A stretch of 64,000 nucleotides of DNA from JAQVEM01 sp964610315 (GCA_964610315.1 CAZSVM010000010.1:1-64000); one strand, 5' to 3'; positions 45,487 to 55,859 are shown, counted from the stretch's first letter. The notes: generated by a model not told the origin, from the letters alone. Numbers and translations are program-made.

Positions 45487-46533
45487 ATGGATGAAGAAGA
45501 AAAAAAAGTAGATGAGCTAGAAAAAAAAATAAAGGCGGAACTTGATAATTTTAGCAGGGAACTGAAAGCTATAGAAAATTTAGGCGATCTGGAGAGAATA
45601 AGAACGAAGTATGTGGGGAAAAAAAGTTTCCTGATCAAAACCTTAAAAAATATCGGCAGTTTACCTCAATACCTAAAGCCAGTAATCGGCAAAAAGTTAA
45701 ATACTGCACGCGGTGAAATCGAACGGAGTATACTGGAAAAGGAAAAAATTCTTAAGGGTATTGAATATGAAAAAAAACTAAGAGAAGAAATTATGGACCT
45801 TTCACTGCCGGGAAGAAGAATAGAAGCCGGAAGGAAAAATATAATTTCCAGAGTCATCGAAGAGATCGAGGAAATTTTTATCGGTATGGGATTTCAAATT
45901 GCAGAAGGACCTGAGGCTGAAACTGATTATTATAATTTTGAAGCGCTAAATACTCCTGCCGATCATCCGGCGAGGTCTCTACATGATACTTTTTTTATAT
46001 CCGATAAAATTTTACTCAGGACTCATACCTCACCGGTTCAGATAAGATATATGGAAAATAACAAACCTCCCTTGTTAATTATAGCGCCGGGTAAAGCATA
46101 CCGCAGGGATTATGATGTATCGCACACTCCTATGTTTACCCAGATAGAGGGCCTGGTGATAGATAAAGGTATAAATTTTGGTAACCTTAAATGGACACTG
46201 GAGACATTTGCCCATGAAATTTTCGGAAAAAACAGAGAAGTGAGATTCAGACCACATTATTTTCCATTTACAGAGCCAAGTGCCGAGGTTGATGTATCCT
46301 GTAATATATGCGGTGGAAAAGGGTGCAGGGTATGTTCAGGAAGCGGATGGCTGGAAATTCTGGGTGCCGGAATGGTAGACCCTAATTTATATTCATTTGT
46401 AGGATACCATCAGGAAGAAGTAAGCGGATTTGCTTTCGGCATGGGAATAGAGCGAATTTGTATGTTGAAGTACGGTATTGATGATTTAAGGTTATTTTTT
46501 GAGGGTGATCTGAGATTTGTCAGCCAATTCTGA
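45487..46533 (+). CDS. pheS: Phenylalanyl-tRNA synthetase alpha subunit
   Basis: The 348-aa class II catalytic subunit: an N-terminal coiled coil (about 1-90) that contacts tRNA, then the core with motif 1 near IEEIFIGMGF, motif 2 (IAPGKAYRRDYDVSHTPMFTQIEG) and motif 3 (FGMGIERICMLKYGI). A cysteine quartet (CNICGGKGCRVCSGSGW) is inserted before motif 3, as in some bacterial PheS. It begins 4 bp after the rplT stop and lacks an SD, so it is probably coupled to rplT. Confidence 0.96.
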   Translation: MDEEEKKVDELEKKIKAELDNFSRELKAIENLGDLERIRTKYVGKKSFLIKTLKNIGSLPQYLKPVIGKKLNTARGEIERSILEKEKILKGIEYEKKLREEIMDLSLPGRRIEAGRKNIISRVIEEIEEIFIGMGFQIAEGPEAETDYYNFEALNTPADHPARSLHDTFFISDKILLRTHTSPVQIRYMENNKPPLLIIAPGKAYRRDYDVSHTPMFTQIEGLVIDKGINFGNLKWTLETFAHEIFGKNREVRFRPHYFPFTEPSAEVDVSCNICGGKGCRVCSGSGWLEILGAGMVDPNLYSFVGYHQEEVSGFAFGMGIERICMLKYGIDDLRLFFEGDLRFVSQF

Positions 46534-46628
46534 CTTTTGGTATGTCCTTAATCATTTGGGTTTTGTTATTTAATTATTTTTAAAAGGATATTTTGATTGT
46601 ATATATTTGATGGAAGGCAGTTTAGGAA

Positions 46629-49034
46629 TTGAGAGTAACATTAAACTGGTTAAAAGAATTCCTGGATACGGATAAACTTGATCCGGAGAATATTGCCGAT
46701 ATGCTGACCATGAGCGGAACCGAGGTTAAAAAAATTGAGAGTTTCGGCAGTAAATACCAGGATATAATAGTAGGGAAGATCATAGATTTTTCCACCCACC
46801 CTGATGCTGATAAATTAGCTATGTGTAAAGTCGATACCGGTTCAAAAAGACTGGATATAGTATGTGGTGCAAAGAATTTTAAGAAAGGGGATATAGTAGC
46901 CGTTGCTCTTCCCGGAGCGAAATTAAAGGGCACAGTTATAAAGGAAAGTAAAATAAGAGGACAGATTTCCGAAGGAATGATGTGTTCTGAAATGGAATTA
47001 GGCCTTTCTTCCGAATCGGAAGGTATAATGATCCTGGATGCCGATTGCAAGGTAGGGGAGAATTTCTCAAAATCGGTCGGCCTGAACGATATTGTCTATG
47101 AACTCGAGATCACGCCTAATCGGCCTGATTGCCTGAGCGTAATAGGGATTGCCAGAGAGATAAGTGCTCTAACTGGCTTCGAACTTATAATTCCCGGTTA
47201 CCAATTTCAAAGAAGATTAAATATGGATTCGGAATTTGCTATTGAAATAGAAGATTATATCCTTTGCCCCCGTTATTCAGCTAAAATTTTTAAAAATATA
47301 CCCAGCATGCAGTCTCCACAATGGCTTAAAAACAGATTGAGGTTGTGTGATGTAAGACCAATCGATCTTATTGTCGACCTGACCAATTATGTTATGCTGG
47401 AAACCGGCCAGCCTCTTCATGCTTTTGACCGGGATCTTTTATATTCTCCTAAAATTATAGTCAGGAAAGCAAAAAAAGGTGAGAAAATAAGAACGATCGA
47501 CGATTCTTTGAGAATTCTGGATCAAGATGCGCTGGCGATAGCCGATGAAAATAAAGCAGTAGCTATTGCCGGTATTATGGGTGGAAAGGATACCGAAATA
47601 AATAAAGATACAAAAAATGTATTGCTGGAGTCGGCAAACTTTTTCGGGCCTTCCATAATGAAAACTTCCAAAAAAATAGGGCTGCGGTCGGAAGCCTCAA
47701 ATAGGTTCGAGAAAAAAATCGATCCTCTTCTTACTTTATTTGCTATCGGAAGATTTGAGGATATTTTGAAAAAAGTTACCGGTTCGCAGCCAGAAGGATA
47801 TATTTACGATAATTATAAAAAGATAAAAAGGGAAAGAAAAATAATTTTGAGAGCAGATAGGGTAAGTAAAATTCTGGGCAAGAATATCGAAAAAGAGGTA
47901 ATATCCAGTATACTTACCGGTTTAAAAATTGAAAATAAAATAAAAAATAATACCATAGAAGCCTACGTACCTTCTCATAGATACGAAGATCTGGAAAGAG
48001 AAATCGATCTGATAGAAGAGGTAGCCAGAATTTACGGATATGATAGATTGGACTCTATTCCTACAGCTACCAGTGATAAACGGGGGAAATATACTTATTA
48101 TCAGAAAATGGTGAGGGAAATAAGGCAATCTCTATGCAATATCGGACTGAATGAAGTTATAAATTATTCTTTTATTGGTGCCGAAGCAATTGAAAGGTTC
48201 AAACTAAATCTTGAGAATGATTATAAGGATAGTGTGGAGATATTAAATCCCATTAACGAAGATTTCAAATATTTAAGAACCATGCTTCTTCCGGCGCTCA
48301 TGAAAAATATCAAGGATAATATTAATCATAATATCAAGGATATTAGAATATTCGAAATATCAAAAGTTTTTAAAAAAAGAGGCAAAGATTTATTACCCCT
48401 GGAATTAAACAAGCTTGGAGTAATACTTACCGGAAAAGCCGTACAAAAGGGCTGGGGTCAGGTAGAAAGAAATATTGATTTTTATGATTTAAAAGGTATT
48501 TTGGAGTTTTTATCCGGTCTGTACTACCCCTATGGTAATCTGAAAATAGAAGAAGGACAGTATAAATTCTTCCATCCCCGAATAAGCGGTAAAATAAATA
48601 TTAACCGGAAAGTTATGGGAATAATTGGGAAAATTCACCCTCTGATAATAGAGGAAACTGAAATTGGCCAGGATGTTTATTATATGGAACTGGATATGGA
48701 TGAGTTCATAAATAATGTAAAAGAAGCCAGGAAGTACAAATCTATACCCCCGTTCCCTTCCATAGATATCGATCTGGCAGTGGTGGTTGATGAAAAAATC
48801 GGGAATGGAGAAATTATAAATGAGATAAAAAAGAGTGGTGCCGGATTATTAAAGAAAGTGCGTTTGTTCGATATATATAGAGGAGCGCAAATAGAGAAAA
48901 GTAAAAAAAGTATGGCTTATGCCTTAAGTTTCAGGGATGATTCCAGAACTTTGAAGGATACGGAAATAGAAATAATAGTAAACAGAATACTTGAAAATCT
49001 GGGCAGGAAATTTAAGGCAAGGATTAGAGAATAA
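46629..49034 (+). CDS. pheT: Phenylalanyl-tRNA synthetase beta subunit
   Basis: An 801-aa subunit with a tRNA-binding EMAPII-like domain (about 40-150; HPDADKLAMCKVDTG), B3/B4 editing domain (about 200-390), B5 (about 400-470), a non-catalytic class II core (about 480-690) and a C-terminal FDX-ACB domain (about 705-800; PPFPSIDIDLAVVVD). The TTG at 46629 follows GGAAGG by 11 bp. It pairs with PheS in the (alpha-beta)2 enzyme. Confidence 0.96.
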   Translation: MRVTLNWLKEFLDTDKLDPENIADMLTMSGTEVKKIESFGSKYQDIIVGKIIDFSTHPDADKLAMCKVDTGSKRLDIVCGAKNFKKGDIVAVALPGAKLKGTVIKESKIRGQISEGMMCSEMELGLSSESEGIMILDADCKVGENFSKSVGLNDIVYELEITPNRPDCLSVIGIAREISALTGFELIIPGYQFQRRLNMDSEFAIEIEDYILCPRYSAKIFKNIPSMQSPQWLKNRLRLCDVRPIDLIVDLTNYVMLETGQPLHAFDRDLLYSPKIIVRKAKKGEKIRTIDDSLRILDQDALAIADENKAVAIAGIMGGKDTEINKDTKNVLLESANFFGPSIMKTSKKIGLRSEASNRFEKKIDPLLTLFAIGRFEDILKKVTGSQPEGYIYDNYKKIKRERKIILRADRVSKILGKNIEKEVISSILTGLKIENKIKNNTIEAYVPSHRYEDLEREIDLIEEVARIYGYDRLDSIPTATSDKRGKYTYYQKMVREIRQSLCNIGLNEVINYSFIGAEAIERFKLNLENDYKDSVEILNPINEDFKYLRTMLLPALMKNIKDNINHNIKDIRIFEISKVFKKRGKDLLPLELNKLGVILTGKAVQKGWGQVERNIDFYDLKGILEFLSGLYYPYGNLKIEEGQYKFFHPRISGKININRKVMGIIGKIHPLIIEETEIGQDVYYMELDMDEFINNVKEARKYKSIPPFPSIDIDLAVVVDEKIGNGEIINEIKKSGAGLLKKVRLFDIYRGAQIEKSKKSMAYALSFRDDSRTLKDTEIEIIVNRILENLGRKFKARIRE

Positions 49035-49041
49035 GTAAGAT

Positions 49042-49770
49042 ATGACAATAGAGTTCCCGGGCACCAGAGGGGAAATTGAAGAAAGCAGTGCCCAACATAA
49101 ATATCACTCATCTCTTGTGGTAAGATATAAAAACACCGGAGCACTGGTTGATCTGGGAGTAAAATTCAACCCCCGGTTAATAGATAGAATTAATGATTTT
49201 GATCTTATATTAATCACTCATGCTCACCCCGACCATTATCTATGGACTCTGAAAGATGAAAAAAGGGTAGATATTCCCGTATATCTGACCGAAGTTACAT
49301 TTGATTACGGAAAATATAAACCCTTAGGTTACAAGATTATTAAAAGCGACAGGGAATACAGGCTTAAGGATCTCAACATAACTGCTTATCCGGTAATTCA
49401 TTCTTTGAGATGCCCGGCGGTAGCCTATAAAATTAAGGGAGGTAAAACTTTAATTTATGCTCCGGATTTAGTGGATTTTGAAGAAGATAAGAGTAAAATA
49501 CTGAATGGCATCGATTTATTGATAGCTGATGGTTCCAGCCTTAATATAAATATGGTAAGAAGAAGAGAAGGTAAACTTTTCGGACATACCAGAATAAAAA
49601 CTATAATAGGCTGGTGCAAAAAATACGGGATAAGCCGGCTAATTATTACTCACTGTGGTAAACAGATAGTTACCATGGATCAAAATAAACTGGCGGAAAA
49701 ATTGAAAGAATATGCAGAAAAAAAAGTTAGGGTAGAGGTTGCTCATGACGGCTGGAAAATGGAATTATAA
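49042..49770 (+). CDS. Metallo-beta-lactamase-fold hydrolase
   Basis: A 242-aa protein with the metal-binding motif THAHPDH (about 54-60), downstream His in VIHSLRCPAV, Asp in YAPDLVD, and a late ITHCGKQ. The layout resembles the phosphoribosyl cyclic phosphate or lactonase-like MBL enzymes, but no specific substrate can be assigned. It starts 7 bp after pheT and ends the operon just before a terminator. Confidence 0.82.
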   Translation: MTIEFPGTRGEIEESSAQHKYHSSLVVRYKNTGALVDLGVKFNPRLIDRINDFDLILITHAHPDHYLWTLKDEKRVDIPVYLTEVTFDYGKYKPLGYKIIKSDREYRLKDLNITAYPVIHSLRCPAVAYKIKGGKTLIYAPDLVDFEEDKSKILNGIDLLIADGSSLNINMVRRREGKLFGHTRIKTIIGWCKKYGISRLIITHCGKQIVTMDQNKLAEKLKEYAEKKVRVEVAHDGWKMEL

Positions 49771-49786
49771 CTAAGACTTGAAAATT

Positions 49787-49817
49787 AAAATGGGTAAGAA
49801 AAAACTTACCCATTTTT
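49787..49817 (+). terminator. Intrinsic terminator after the pheST operon
   Basis: A perfect 12-bp stem (49787-49798 with 49805-49816), an A6 loop and a T run. The rest of the gap to 50087 is AT-rich; I see no gene in it, only a TTGACG at 49983-49988 with poorly spaced -10 candidates. Confidence 0.85.
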
Positions 49818-50086
49818 ATGACGCTGCATTACTTTGTTTTAATTTATTTAAGGGCTCTATATCACCTCCCTTAATTTCCTTACAAACTAAGTTTCAATAG
49901 CTGTGTAACTGATACGGACTTCAAAAGACTCTTCCGATATTATTTTTATTTTAACAGTCAATAATGAATATTTTATGGAGAATTGACGGATGAAATTATT
50001 TTTATAGTAAATATGCTCCAGAATTTCTACATTTTTTTTTAATATAATTTCACCAAACTCACTAAAAAATTAAAAAGGGTGAAGAA

Positions 50087-51361
50087 ATGGTTTTGAACAA
50101 AAGAAAAATGGCTATTACTGCAATTTCTACCGTTATTTTGTTATTAACTTCGGTTACTCTTACTTCCTGTATGGGGATGGGCCCCTTTTCCGGGTTATCG
50201 GAAGAGGGAGGAACTCAGCAAATGGAGACCTTCACTGTGCAGAGAGGAAATATTTATCAGACTGTTTCCACAACCGGCTCCGTAGATTCGGATTCTCTTA
50301 ATACTTACAATATGCAGATTTCTGGTAAGATATTGTCCGCTCTGGAAAAGGGAGATTATTTCAAAAAGGGCGATATATTGGTAGAAGTAGATAATTCAGA
50401 GGGCCTGCTTCAGCTCGAACAGGCCGAAAAGAATCTGAAACTTTCGGAAATTTCTTTAAAATCAGCAAAATTGAATTATCAGGCAGCTCTGGATTCCAAT
50501 CATATAGACATTCAATTAGCAGATCTTAATACCGAGAAAGCTGAAGAATCAACCGAAAGCGCATTGGATTCTCTGGAAAATGCCCAGGAGATGGGGGATT
50601 CATACTCCATATCACAGGCAGAATCTTCTTATAAGCAGGCACAACTAAGCCAATCTACTACCTATTGGAACAATTTATCCAGTCTCCAGTCGGCAGATAG
50701 GCAAATCGATTCAACCAGAAATAGCATAGAACAGGCACAAATACAATTGGAACAGGCCGATATTGACTATGAATCAGCACAAAAAGAGCTTGATGATTAT
50801 GTATTATATGCTCCCTATGATGGTGTGGTTATTTCGTCTGATTTTATAACCGGAGATCAGAACTCGGCAGCCAATGCTATATCCATAATAAGCAGTAATT
50901 TTTTAATCAAGTCAACTATCGGTGAGAGTGATATCTCGAAGATATCGGCAGGTAATGATGCATATATTACCCTGGATGCCTATCCCGATTATCAGATTTC
51001 GGGAAAAGTGGAAAAAATAATACCAGTGGCCACGGAGGAGGGCAATATAATTTCTTTTGAAATTTTTGTTGATTTCAGTGATACCGGAGATGCGGAAGTA
51101 TTCTATGGTCTTTCAGCCGATGTCGATATCGTCACCCAGGAGGCCGAAAATGTCCTTTACGTTCCCATTCAGGCGGTATATACGGAGAATGGCAAAAATT
51201 ATGTGGACGTTTTGATTTCCGGCGGACAGGTAAACGCGGAGAATGCAGCTCAATCCGTAAAAAAGACCGAAATTACTACCGGTATAAATGATTATCAGTA
51301 TATAGAAGTCACTTCAGGACTTAATGAAGGAGATATAATCATAACTTCCAGGATACAATAA
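50087..51361 (+). CDS. MacA/HlyD-like periplasmic adaptor lipoprotein
   Basis: A 424-aa membrane fusion protein. The signal peptide ends in lipobox TLTSC (Cys28). It has a split biotinyl-lipoyl domain (GKILSALEKGDYFKKGDILVEVD and YVLYAPYDGVVISSDF), a long alpha-helical hairpin (about 105-240) rich in Gln/Ser/Glu, and a beta-barrel with membrane-proximal domain. AAGGGTGA precedes the ATG. With the next two genes it makes a tripartite-like exporter. In a single-membrane cell such a protein would act outside the membrane. Confidence 0.9.
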   Translation: MVLNKRKMAITAISTVILLLTSVTLTSCMGMGPFSGLSEEGGTQQMETFTVQRGNIYQTVSTTGSVDSDSLNTYNMQISGKILSALEKGDYFKKGDILVEVDNSEGLLQLEQAEKNLKLSEISLKSAKLNYQAALDSNHIDIQLADLNTEKAEESTESALDSLENAQEMGDSYSISQAESSYKQAQLSQSTTYWNNLSSLQSADRQIDSTRNSIEQAQIQLEQADIDYESAQKELDDYVLYAPYDGVVISSDFITGDQNSAANAISIISSNFLIKSTIGESDISKISAGNDAYITLDAYPDYQISGKVEKIIPVATEEGNIISFEIFVDFSDTGDAEVFYGLSADVDIVTQEAENVLYVPIQAVYTENGKNYVDVLISGGQVNAENAAQSVKKTEITTGINDYQYIEVTSGLNEGDIIITSRIQ

Positions 51362-51385
51362 GCCTGAATGCGGAGTCGGAGAATT

Positions 51386-52162
51386 ATGAGAAAAAAGATT
51401 ATAGAAATCAAAGATGTTACCAGGGTATATAAAATCGGTAATATAAAAGTAAATGCTTTAAGAGGGGTTGATCTCGAGATAAATCAGGGTGAGTTTTTAT
51501 CCATTATGGGGCCCTCCGGTTCGGGAAAGTCCACACTTATGAATATACTGGGCTGTCTGGATACTCCTACTTCAGGATCCTATTTTCTGGAAAATATAGA
51601 TGTTTCCAGGTTAAATGACAACCAGCTGGCAGAAATCAGAAATAAAAAAGTCGGATTTGTATTTCAGACTTTCAACCTGCTTCCAAGGTCCAATATTATA
51701 GGGAATGTTGAACTCCCTTTAATTTATTCCAAGGAAAAACAATTCAAATCAAGATCAAGCTTAATAAACGAAGTAATAAATTCAGTGGGATTAAATGATT
51801 GGGCAAAACACAGACCCAATGAATTATCAGGGGGGCAGAGGCAGAGAGTAGCTATTGCCAGAGCTATTGTCAATAACCCAACTATAGTATTGGCCGATGA
51901 ACCTACTGGAAATCTTGATTCAAGAACAGGAGAAGAAATAATGGCTATTTTCCAGGAACTTAACCGGCAGGGAAAGACCATTCTGTTCGTTACCCATGAA
52001 ATCGAACTGGCAAGGCATGCCCAAAGGATAATTTATCTGAAAGACGGTATTTTAAATGGCGAAGAATTAATAAAAGATCCGGTTGATGCACGGAAACGGC
52101 TTGAACATATGCCCAGATTGGAAGATAAGATAAACAATATGTCAAAAAGTGTTTCAGGATGA
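51386..52162 (+). CDS. MacB-type ABC exporter ATP-binding protein
   Basis: A LolD/MacB-like ATPase of about 258 aa: Walker A GPSGSGKST, Q-loop FVFQTFNLLPR, signature LSGGQRQRVAIA, Walker B VLADEPTGNLD, H-loop VTHE. ATG 51386 is preferred because GGAG (51378-51381) is adjacent; an upstream ATG at 51368 lacks one. Its stop overlaps the permease start (ATGA). Confidence 0.92.
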   Translation: MRKKIIEIKDVTRVYKIGNIKVNALRGVDLEINQGEFLSIMGPSGSGKSTLMNILGCLDTPTSGSYFLENIDVSRLNDNQLAEIRNKKVGFVFQTFNLLPRSNIIGNVELPLIYSKEKQFKSRSSLINEVINSVGLNDWAKHRPNELSGGQRQRVAIARAIVNNPTIVLADEPTGNLDSRTGEEIMAIFQELNRQGKTILFVTHEIELARHAQRIIYLKDGILNGEELIKDPVDARKRLEHMPRLEDKINNMSKSVSG

Positions 52163-53451
52163 AAAGAATAATTGAGAATATAAGAATTGCATTCAAATCT
52201 CTGGCTTTAAATAAACTGAGGTCATTTTTAACCATGCTGGGGATTATAATCGGAGTGGGCTCCGTAGTAGCAGTTATGTCTGTAGGAGCGGCAGCGCAAG
52301 CTTCCATAACCGCAAATATACAGAGCATAGGCACCAATGTCATTACTATTACTCCGGGCAGAGAGCAGGCATTTAGGGGTGCCAATGAATCTGAAAGCAG
52401 GACAGGTGGAGAGCAGGGTGGAGGTTTCATGGTTAGCAGAAATTTTGGAGAACAAGAAGAAGATATTGTAGCAGGGGAGCTGTACCTGGAAGATGTCAGT
52501 GTTCTGAAGGAAAAAGCGGATCTGCTTGAGGAAGTAGTTCCTGTTCTGACCGGAGGGGGTACGGATTTTTCCTATAAGAGCTGGAGTGGAAGCGTTAGTA
52601 TAACTGCCACCTCGGAAGATTATTTAAAGCTTACCGGTTATGAATTGGATAAAGGCAGCTTCTTTACCGAAGGAGATGTTTCCAATTCAACCAATGTAGT
52701 TGTTCTGGGATATAATGTGGTAACCGATTATTTCGGAAAGACAAATCCAGTAGGAGAAGAAGTAAGAATTGATGGAAAGAAATTTATAGTAATGGGAACC
52801 TTGAAATCAGCAGGGTACACTTTTGGTATGAGTGCCGATAATTCCATTTTTATACCGGTTACTACTGCTCAGAATAAATTATACGGTACGGATACAATTG
52901 GCCAGATACTCGCAAAAGTTAAAAGTGAGGATAATATGGATGGGGCTATAAGTGAAACAAAAGATGTCTTAAGAGTGCAGCACCATATCTTACTTGGAGG
53001 AAGCAATGATTTTGAGGTCTCTAGCTCGGGCCAGCTCCTGGAAGTAGCAAGCTCGGTTGCAAATATTCTAGTAATTACCCTGGCCAGTATAGCAGCTATT
53101 TCACTTCTGGTAGGAGGCATAGGGATCATGAATATTATGTTTGTATCGGTTACCGAAAGAACCAGGGAAATTGGTATAAGAAAAGCAATAGGAGCCAAAA
53201 ATAGAGATATACTGGTACAATTTTTAACCGAAAGCATCGTGCTAAGCCTGTCAGGCGGTATCATAGGGATAGGCTTTGCCGGTTTTATAACCTGGATATT
53301 GAATACCTTTACTACCTTGAGTTCGCTTATTACCGCTTCTCCCATAATTCTGGCTTTAACCTTTTCCACAGTAATAGGCCTGATTTTTGGTATTTTTCCT
53401 GCTATGAGAGCAGCCAGGCTGAATCCCATTGATTCATTAAGACATGAATAG
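52159..53451 (+). CDS. MacB-type ABC exporter permease (FtsX domain)
   Basis: A 430-aa membrane protein with one N-terminal helix (LRSFLTMLGIIIGVGSVVAVMSV), a large extracytoplasmic MacB-PCD domain (about 50-290) and three C-terminal helices of the FtsX domain with the TERTREIGIRKAIGAKNRDIL coupling region. Typical MacB-like permeases export macrolides, peptides or lipoproteins; the cargo here is unknown. It is part of the adaptor-ATPase-permease unit. Confidence 0.92.
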   Translation: MKRIIENIRIAFKSLALNKLRSFLTMLGIIIGVGSVVAVMSVGAAAQASITANIQSIGTNVITITPGREQAFRGANESESRTGGEQGGGFMVSRNFGEQEEDIVAGELYLEDVSVLKEKADLLEEVVPVLTGGGTDFSYKSWSGSVSITATSEDYLKLTGYELDKGSFFTEGDVSNSTNVVVLGYNVVTDYFGKTNPVGEEVRIDGKKFIVMGTLKSAGYTFGMSADNSIFIPVTTAQNKLYGTDTIGQILAKVKSEDNMDGAISETKDVLRVQHHILLGGSNDFEVSSSGQLLEVASSVANILVITLASIAAISLLVGGIGIMNIMFVSVTERTREIGIRKAIGAKNRDILVQFLTESIVLSLSGGIIGIGFAGFITWILNTFTTLSSLITASPIILALTFSTVIGLIFGIFPAMRAARLNPIDSLRHE

Positions 53452-53510
53452 TCTTTATAATGGAATTGGTTTATACTCATTTAATGTAAAAAGTTAAATA
53501 ACTTGAGAAG

Positions 53511-54179
53511 ATGAAGATACTTATAATTGAAGATGAAAAATCGGTAGCGGATAATCTTAAAATAGGTCTGGAGCAGCATAGATTTATCGCTGATGTAGCC
53601 TACACTGGACAAGAAGGTCATTATATGATTGAAAATTATGATTACGACATAATAATTCTGGATCTGATGTTGCCTGATACATCGGGTGAAGATTTATGCA
53701 GGAGAATAAGAAAAGAGAAGGTAAAAAGCTTCATACTTATGCTTACTGCTAAAAAACAGGTAGAAAATATCGTAGAGGGTCTTAACTGCGGTGCCGATGA
53801 TTACCTTACCAAACCATTTGAATTTTCGGAATTGCTGGCAAGGTTGAGGGCCCTGCTCAGAAGGTTCTCAAAAAACAAGGAAAATATACTTAAAACCTTT
53901 GACTTAAAAATTGATCTGGACCGGGAACAGGTATTTACAGGGGAAAAAGAAGTAAAACTTACCAAGAAGGAATTCATGATTTTGGAATATCTTTTAAGAT
54001 ACAAAGGCCAGCTGATAAGCAGAAATCAGATTCTTGAGCATGCCTGGGATAGGAATGTGGATATTTTTACCAATATTGTGGATACCCATATAAAGAATAT
54101 AAGGAAAAAGCTGGGCAAATTGGGAAAGCTTATAAAAACGGTGTACGGTTCGGGTTATAGAATAGTGAATGATAAATAA
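53511..54179 (+). CDS. OmpR/PhoB-family response regulator
   Basis: A 222-aa regulator with a receiver domain (about 1-115; acidic pocket EDE near 8-10, phospho-acceptor Asp in IIILDLMLPDTSGED, Lys in TKPFEF) and a C-terminal winged-helix DNA-binding domain (about 130-220; LTKKEFMILEYLLR, VDTHIKNIRKKLG). It is followed closely by a sensor kinase and probably controls the exporter upstream. Confidence 0.93.
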   Translation: MKILIIEDEKSVADNLKIGLEQHRFIADVAYTGQEGHYMIENYDYDIIILDLMLPDTSGEDLCRRIRKEKVKSFILMLTAKKQVENIVEGLNCGADDYLTKPFEFSELLARLRALLRRFSKNKENILKTFDLKIDLDREQVFTGEKEVKLTKKEFMILEYLLRYKGQLISRNQILEHAWDRNVDIFTNIVDTHIKNIRKKLGKLGKLIKTVYGSGYRIVNDK

Positions 54180-54189
54180 AGGTGTATTT

Positions 54190-55362
54190 ATGAAATTAAC
54201 ACTCCAGAAAAAAATATTACTGTGGTTTGTAATAATAATATTTGTTTCCTTTATACTTTATGGATTTTTAATATACTTTGTTTACAGATTCAACCTGATG
54301 GGGGAAAGATACATAATTACCATAAGTGAACATTTGGAAGGAATTGACCGGGTAATTATTGAAAGGTTGGGGGAAATGAATAAGTTTGAACCTTTTGGGC
54401 TTCCCCCTCATTTAAAAATACTGCCCCCCGGACTTTTTTTAAGAATATTTTATACTATAACCGGAGGAGTACTGGTAATAATAATGATAGCTGTATCGGG
54501 AGGTTTTCTGGTGCTGAGGAGAATGCTGCATCAGATCAATCTTATAACCGAAAACGTAAAGGAAATAGATGAAAAGAGGCTGCATTTGAGATTAAACCTT
54601 AAAGGAAAAGATGCTATCTCCAATATGGCCAGAGTTTTTGACAGTATGCTGGATAAAATTGAGACATCATTTAAAAAACAAAGGCAATTTATTCAAAATG
54701 CTTCACATGAACTGAACACCCCGCTTACCATAATGAAAACAAAAATCGATGTGCTCCGGCAGAAAAAAAACATTACCAATAAAGAGTATAAGGAAACCAT
54801 AATTTTAGTGGATAGTGAAATTATGAGGCTCTCTAAAATAACCGAAGAGCTGCTTAATTTATCCGATATTGAAGAAAATGGATTTAAGGATAAATTCAGT
54901 CAGGTTAATGTAAAAAAAATTCTGGAAAAATTGATAAAATTGTTTGGAAATCAAATTATGTCCAAGAGGCTTAAACTAAAAACAAGTTTTAGGGGCAGTT
55001 TTATTATTATGGGTAGTGAAATGCAGATAGAGCAGCTTTTTTTTAATCTTATGGATAATGCCGTAAAATATAGTGTTCCCAAAAAAGAATTAAATATCAG
55101 CCTGGAAAATGACAGGGATGGGAAACTACTGGTTTGTAAAATTGTCAATATCAGCAAAGTAATCGATGAAAAAGATTTACCTTATATTTTTGATCGATTT
55201 TATAAGGTTACTGCCGTAAATGATAAGAGGAGCTATGGCCTGGGTCTCTCCATAAGCAAGAAAATAGTGGAAAATCATAGCGGTACCATAAAGGTTTATT
55301 ATAACAGGGACAAAAAAGAAGTAACCTTTGAAGTGTGCATACCACTGTTTAACCGTAAATGA
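54190..55362 (+). CDS. Sensor histidine kinase
   Basis: A membrane kinase of about 390 aa: two membrane helices (about 6-30 and 85-110) around a short, Pro-rich sensor loop, a HAMP domain, the H-box ASHELNTPLTIMK (phospho-acceptor His), N-box NLMDNAVKYS and G-boxes (DRFYK, GLGLSISKK). ATG 54190 is chosen over 54169 since AAAGG (54178-54182) lies seven bases upstream. It pairs with the regulator at 53511. Confidence 0.92.
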   Translation: MKLTLQKKILLWFVIIIFVSFILYGFLIYFVYRFNLMGERYIITISEHLEGIDRVIIERLGEMNKFEPFGLPPHLKILPPGLFLRIFYTITGGVLVIIMIAVSGGFLVLRRMLHQINLITENVKEIDEKRLHLRLNLKGKDAISNMARVFDSMLDKIETSFKKQRQFIQNASHELNTPLTIMKTKIDVLRQKKNITNKEYKETIILVDSEIMRLSKITEELLNLSDIEENGFKDKFSQVNVKKILEKLIKLFGNQIMSKRLKLKTSFRGSFIIMGSEMQIEQLFFNLMDNAVKYSVPKKELNISLENDRDGKLLVCKIVNISKVIDEKDLPYIFDRFYKVTAVNDKRSYGLGLSISKKIVENHSGTIKVYYNRDKKEVTFEVCIPLFNRK

Positions 55363-55457
55363 AAGAAGTATAAATCTTATTTGAATCTCCAGTTTATCTC
55401 CATTTTTTGTTTATATAATAATTCCTAAAAAAGTAACTATAAATGAAGGAGAATGTT

Positions 55458-55829
55458 ATGGATGGTTTGCCGGCACAAGGGTTTGACCAGTTTATGAGGC
55501 CAAATGGCTTATTCGTTATTTTCAGGTTGCTCAGGTTTATGCCTTATATAGCGGGAGTTTTACTTATTGCTGCCATAGCTATATGGATTATATTCGGTAT
55601 TAAAAAATTCAGGTGGGCTAAAATACTGGCCATAGTTTTGACTGTGCTGGTGGTTATTACCGGTTTATGTAATGTGGCGCCCTTGTTTCTAGGTGGATTC
55701 AGGGGAAGAGTTCCAGGGCAATTTCCGTCAAATGAGGAACAATTCAGACAATTTCAAGAAAGGACGGATTCCGGGACTGAAGGAAGTGTCTATAATAATA
55801 TAATTGATAATATGGAAGTAATAATTTAA
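55458..55829 (+). CDS. Small membrane protein of unknown function
   Basis: I do not recognise a family. The 123-aa protein has two membrane helices (about 25-47 and 55-80) followed by a Gly/Arg/Phe-rich, then Gln-rich C-terminal tail. ATG 55458 follows GGAG (55448-55451) by six bases; ATG 55443 overlaps that SD. A consensus TATAAT lies at 55414-55419. As the last gene of the exporter/two-component cluster it may serve in sensing, but that is a guess. Confidence 0.6.
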   Translation: MDGLPAQGFDQFMRPNGLFVIFRLLRFMPYIAGVLLIAAIAIWIIFGIKKFRWAKILAIVLTVLVVITGLCNVAPLFLGGFRGRVPGQFPSNEEQFRQFQERTDSGTEGSVYNNIIDNMEVII

Positions 55830-55859
55830 AAAGTAAATCATTCGATAGATTAAGTAGTT

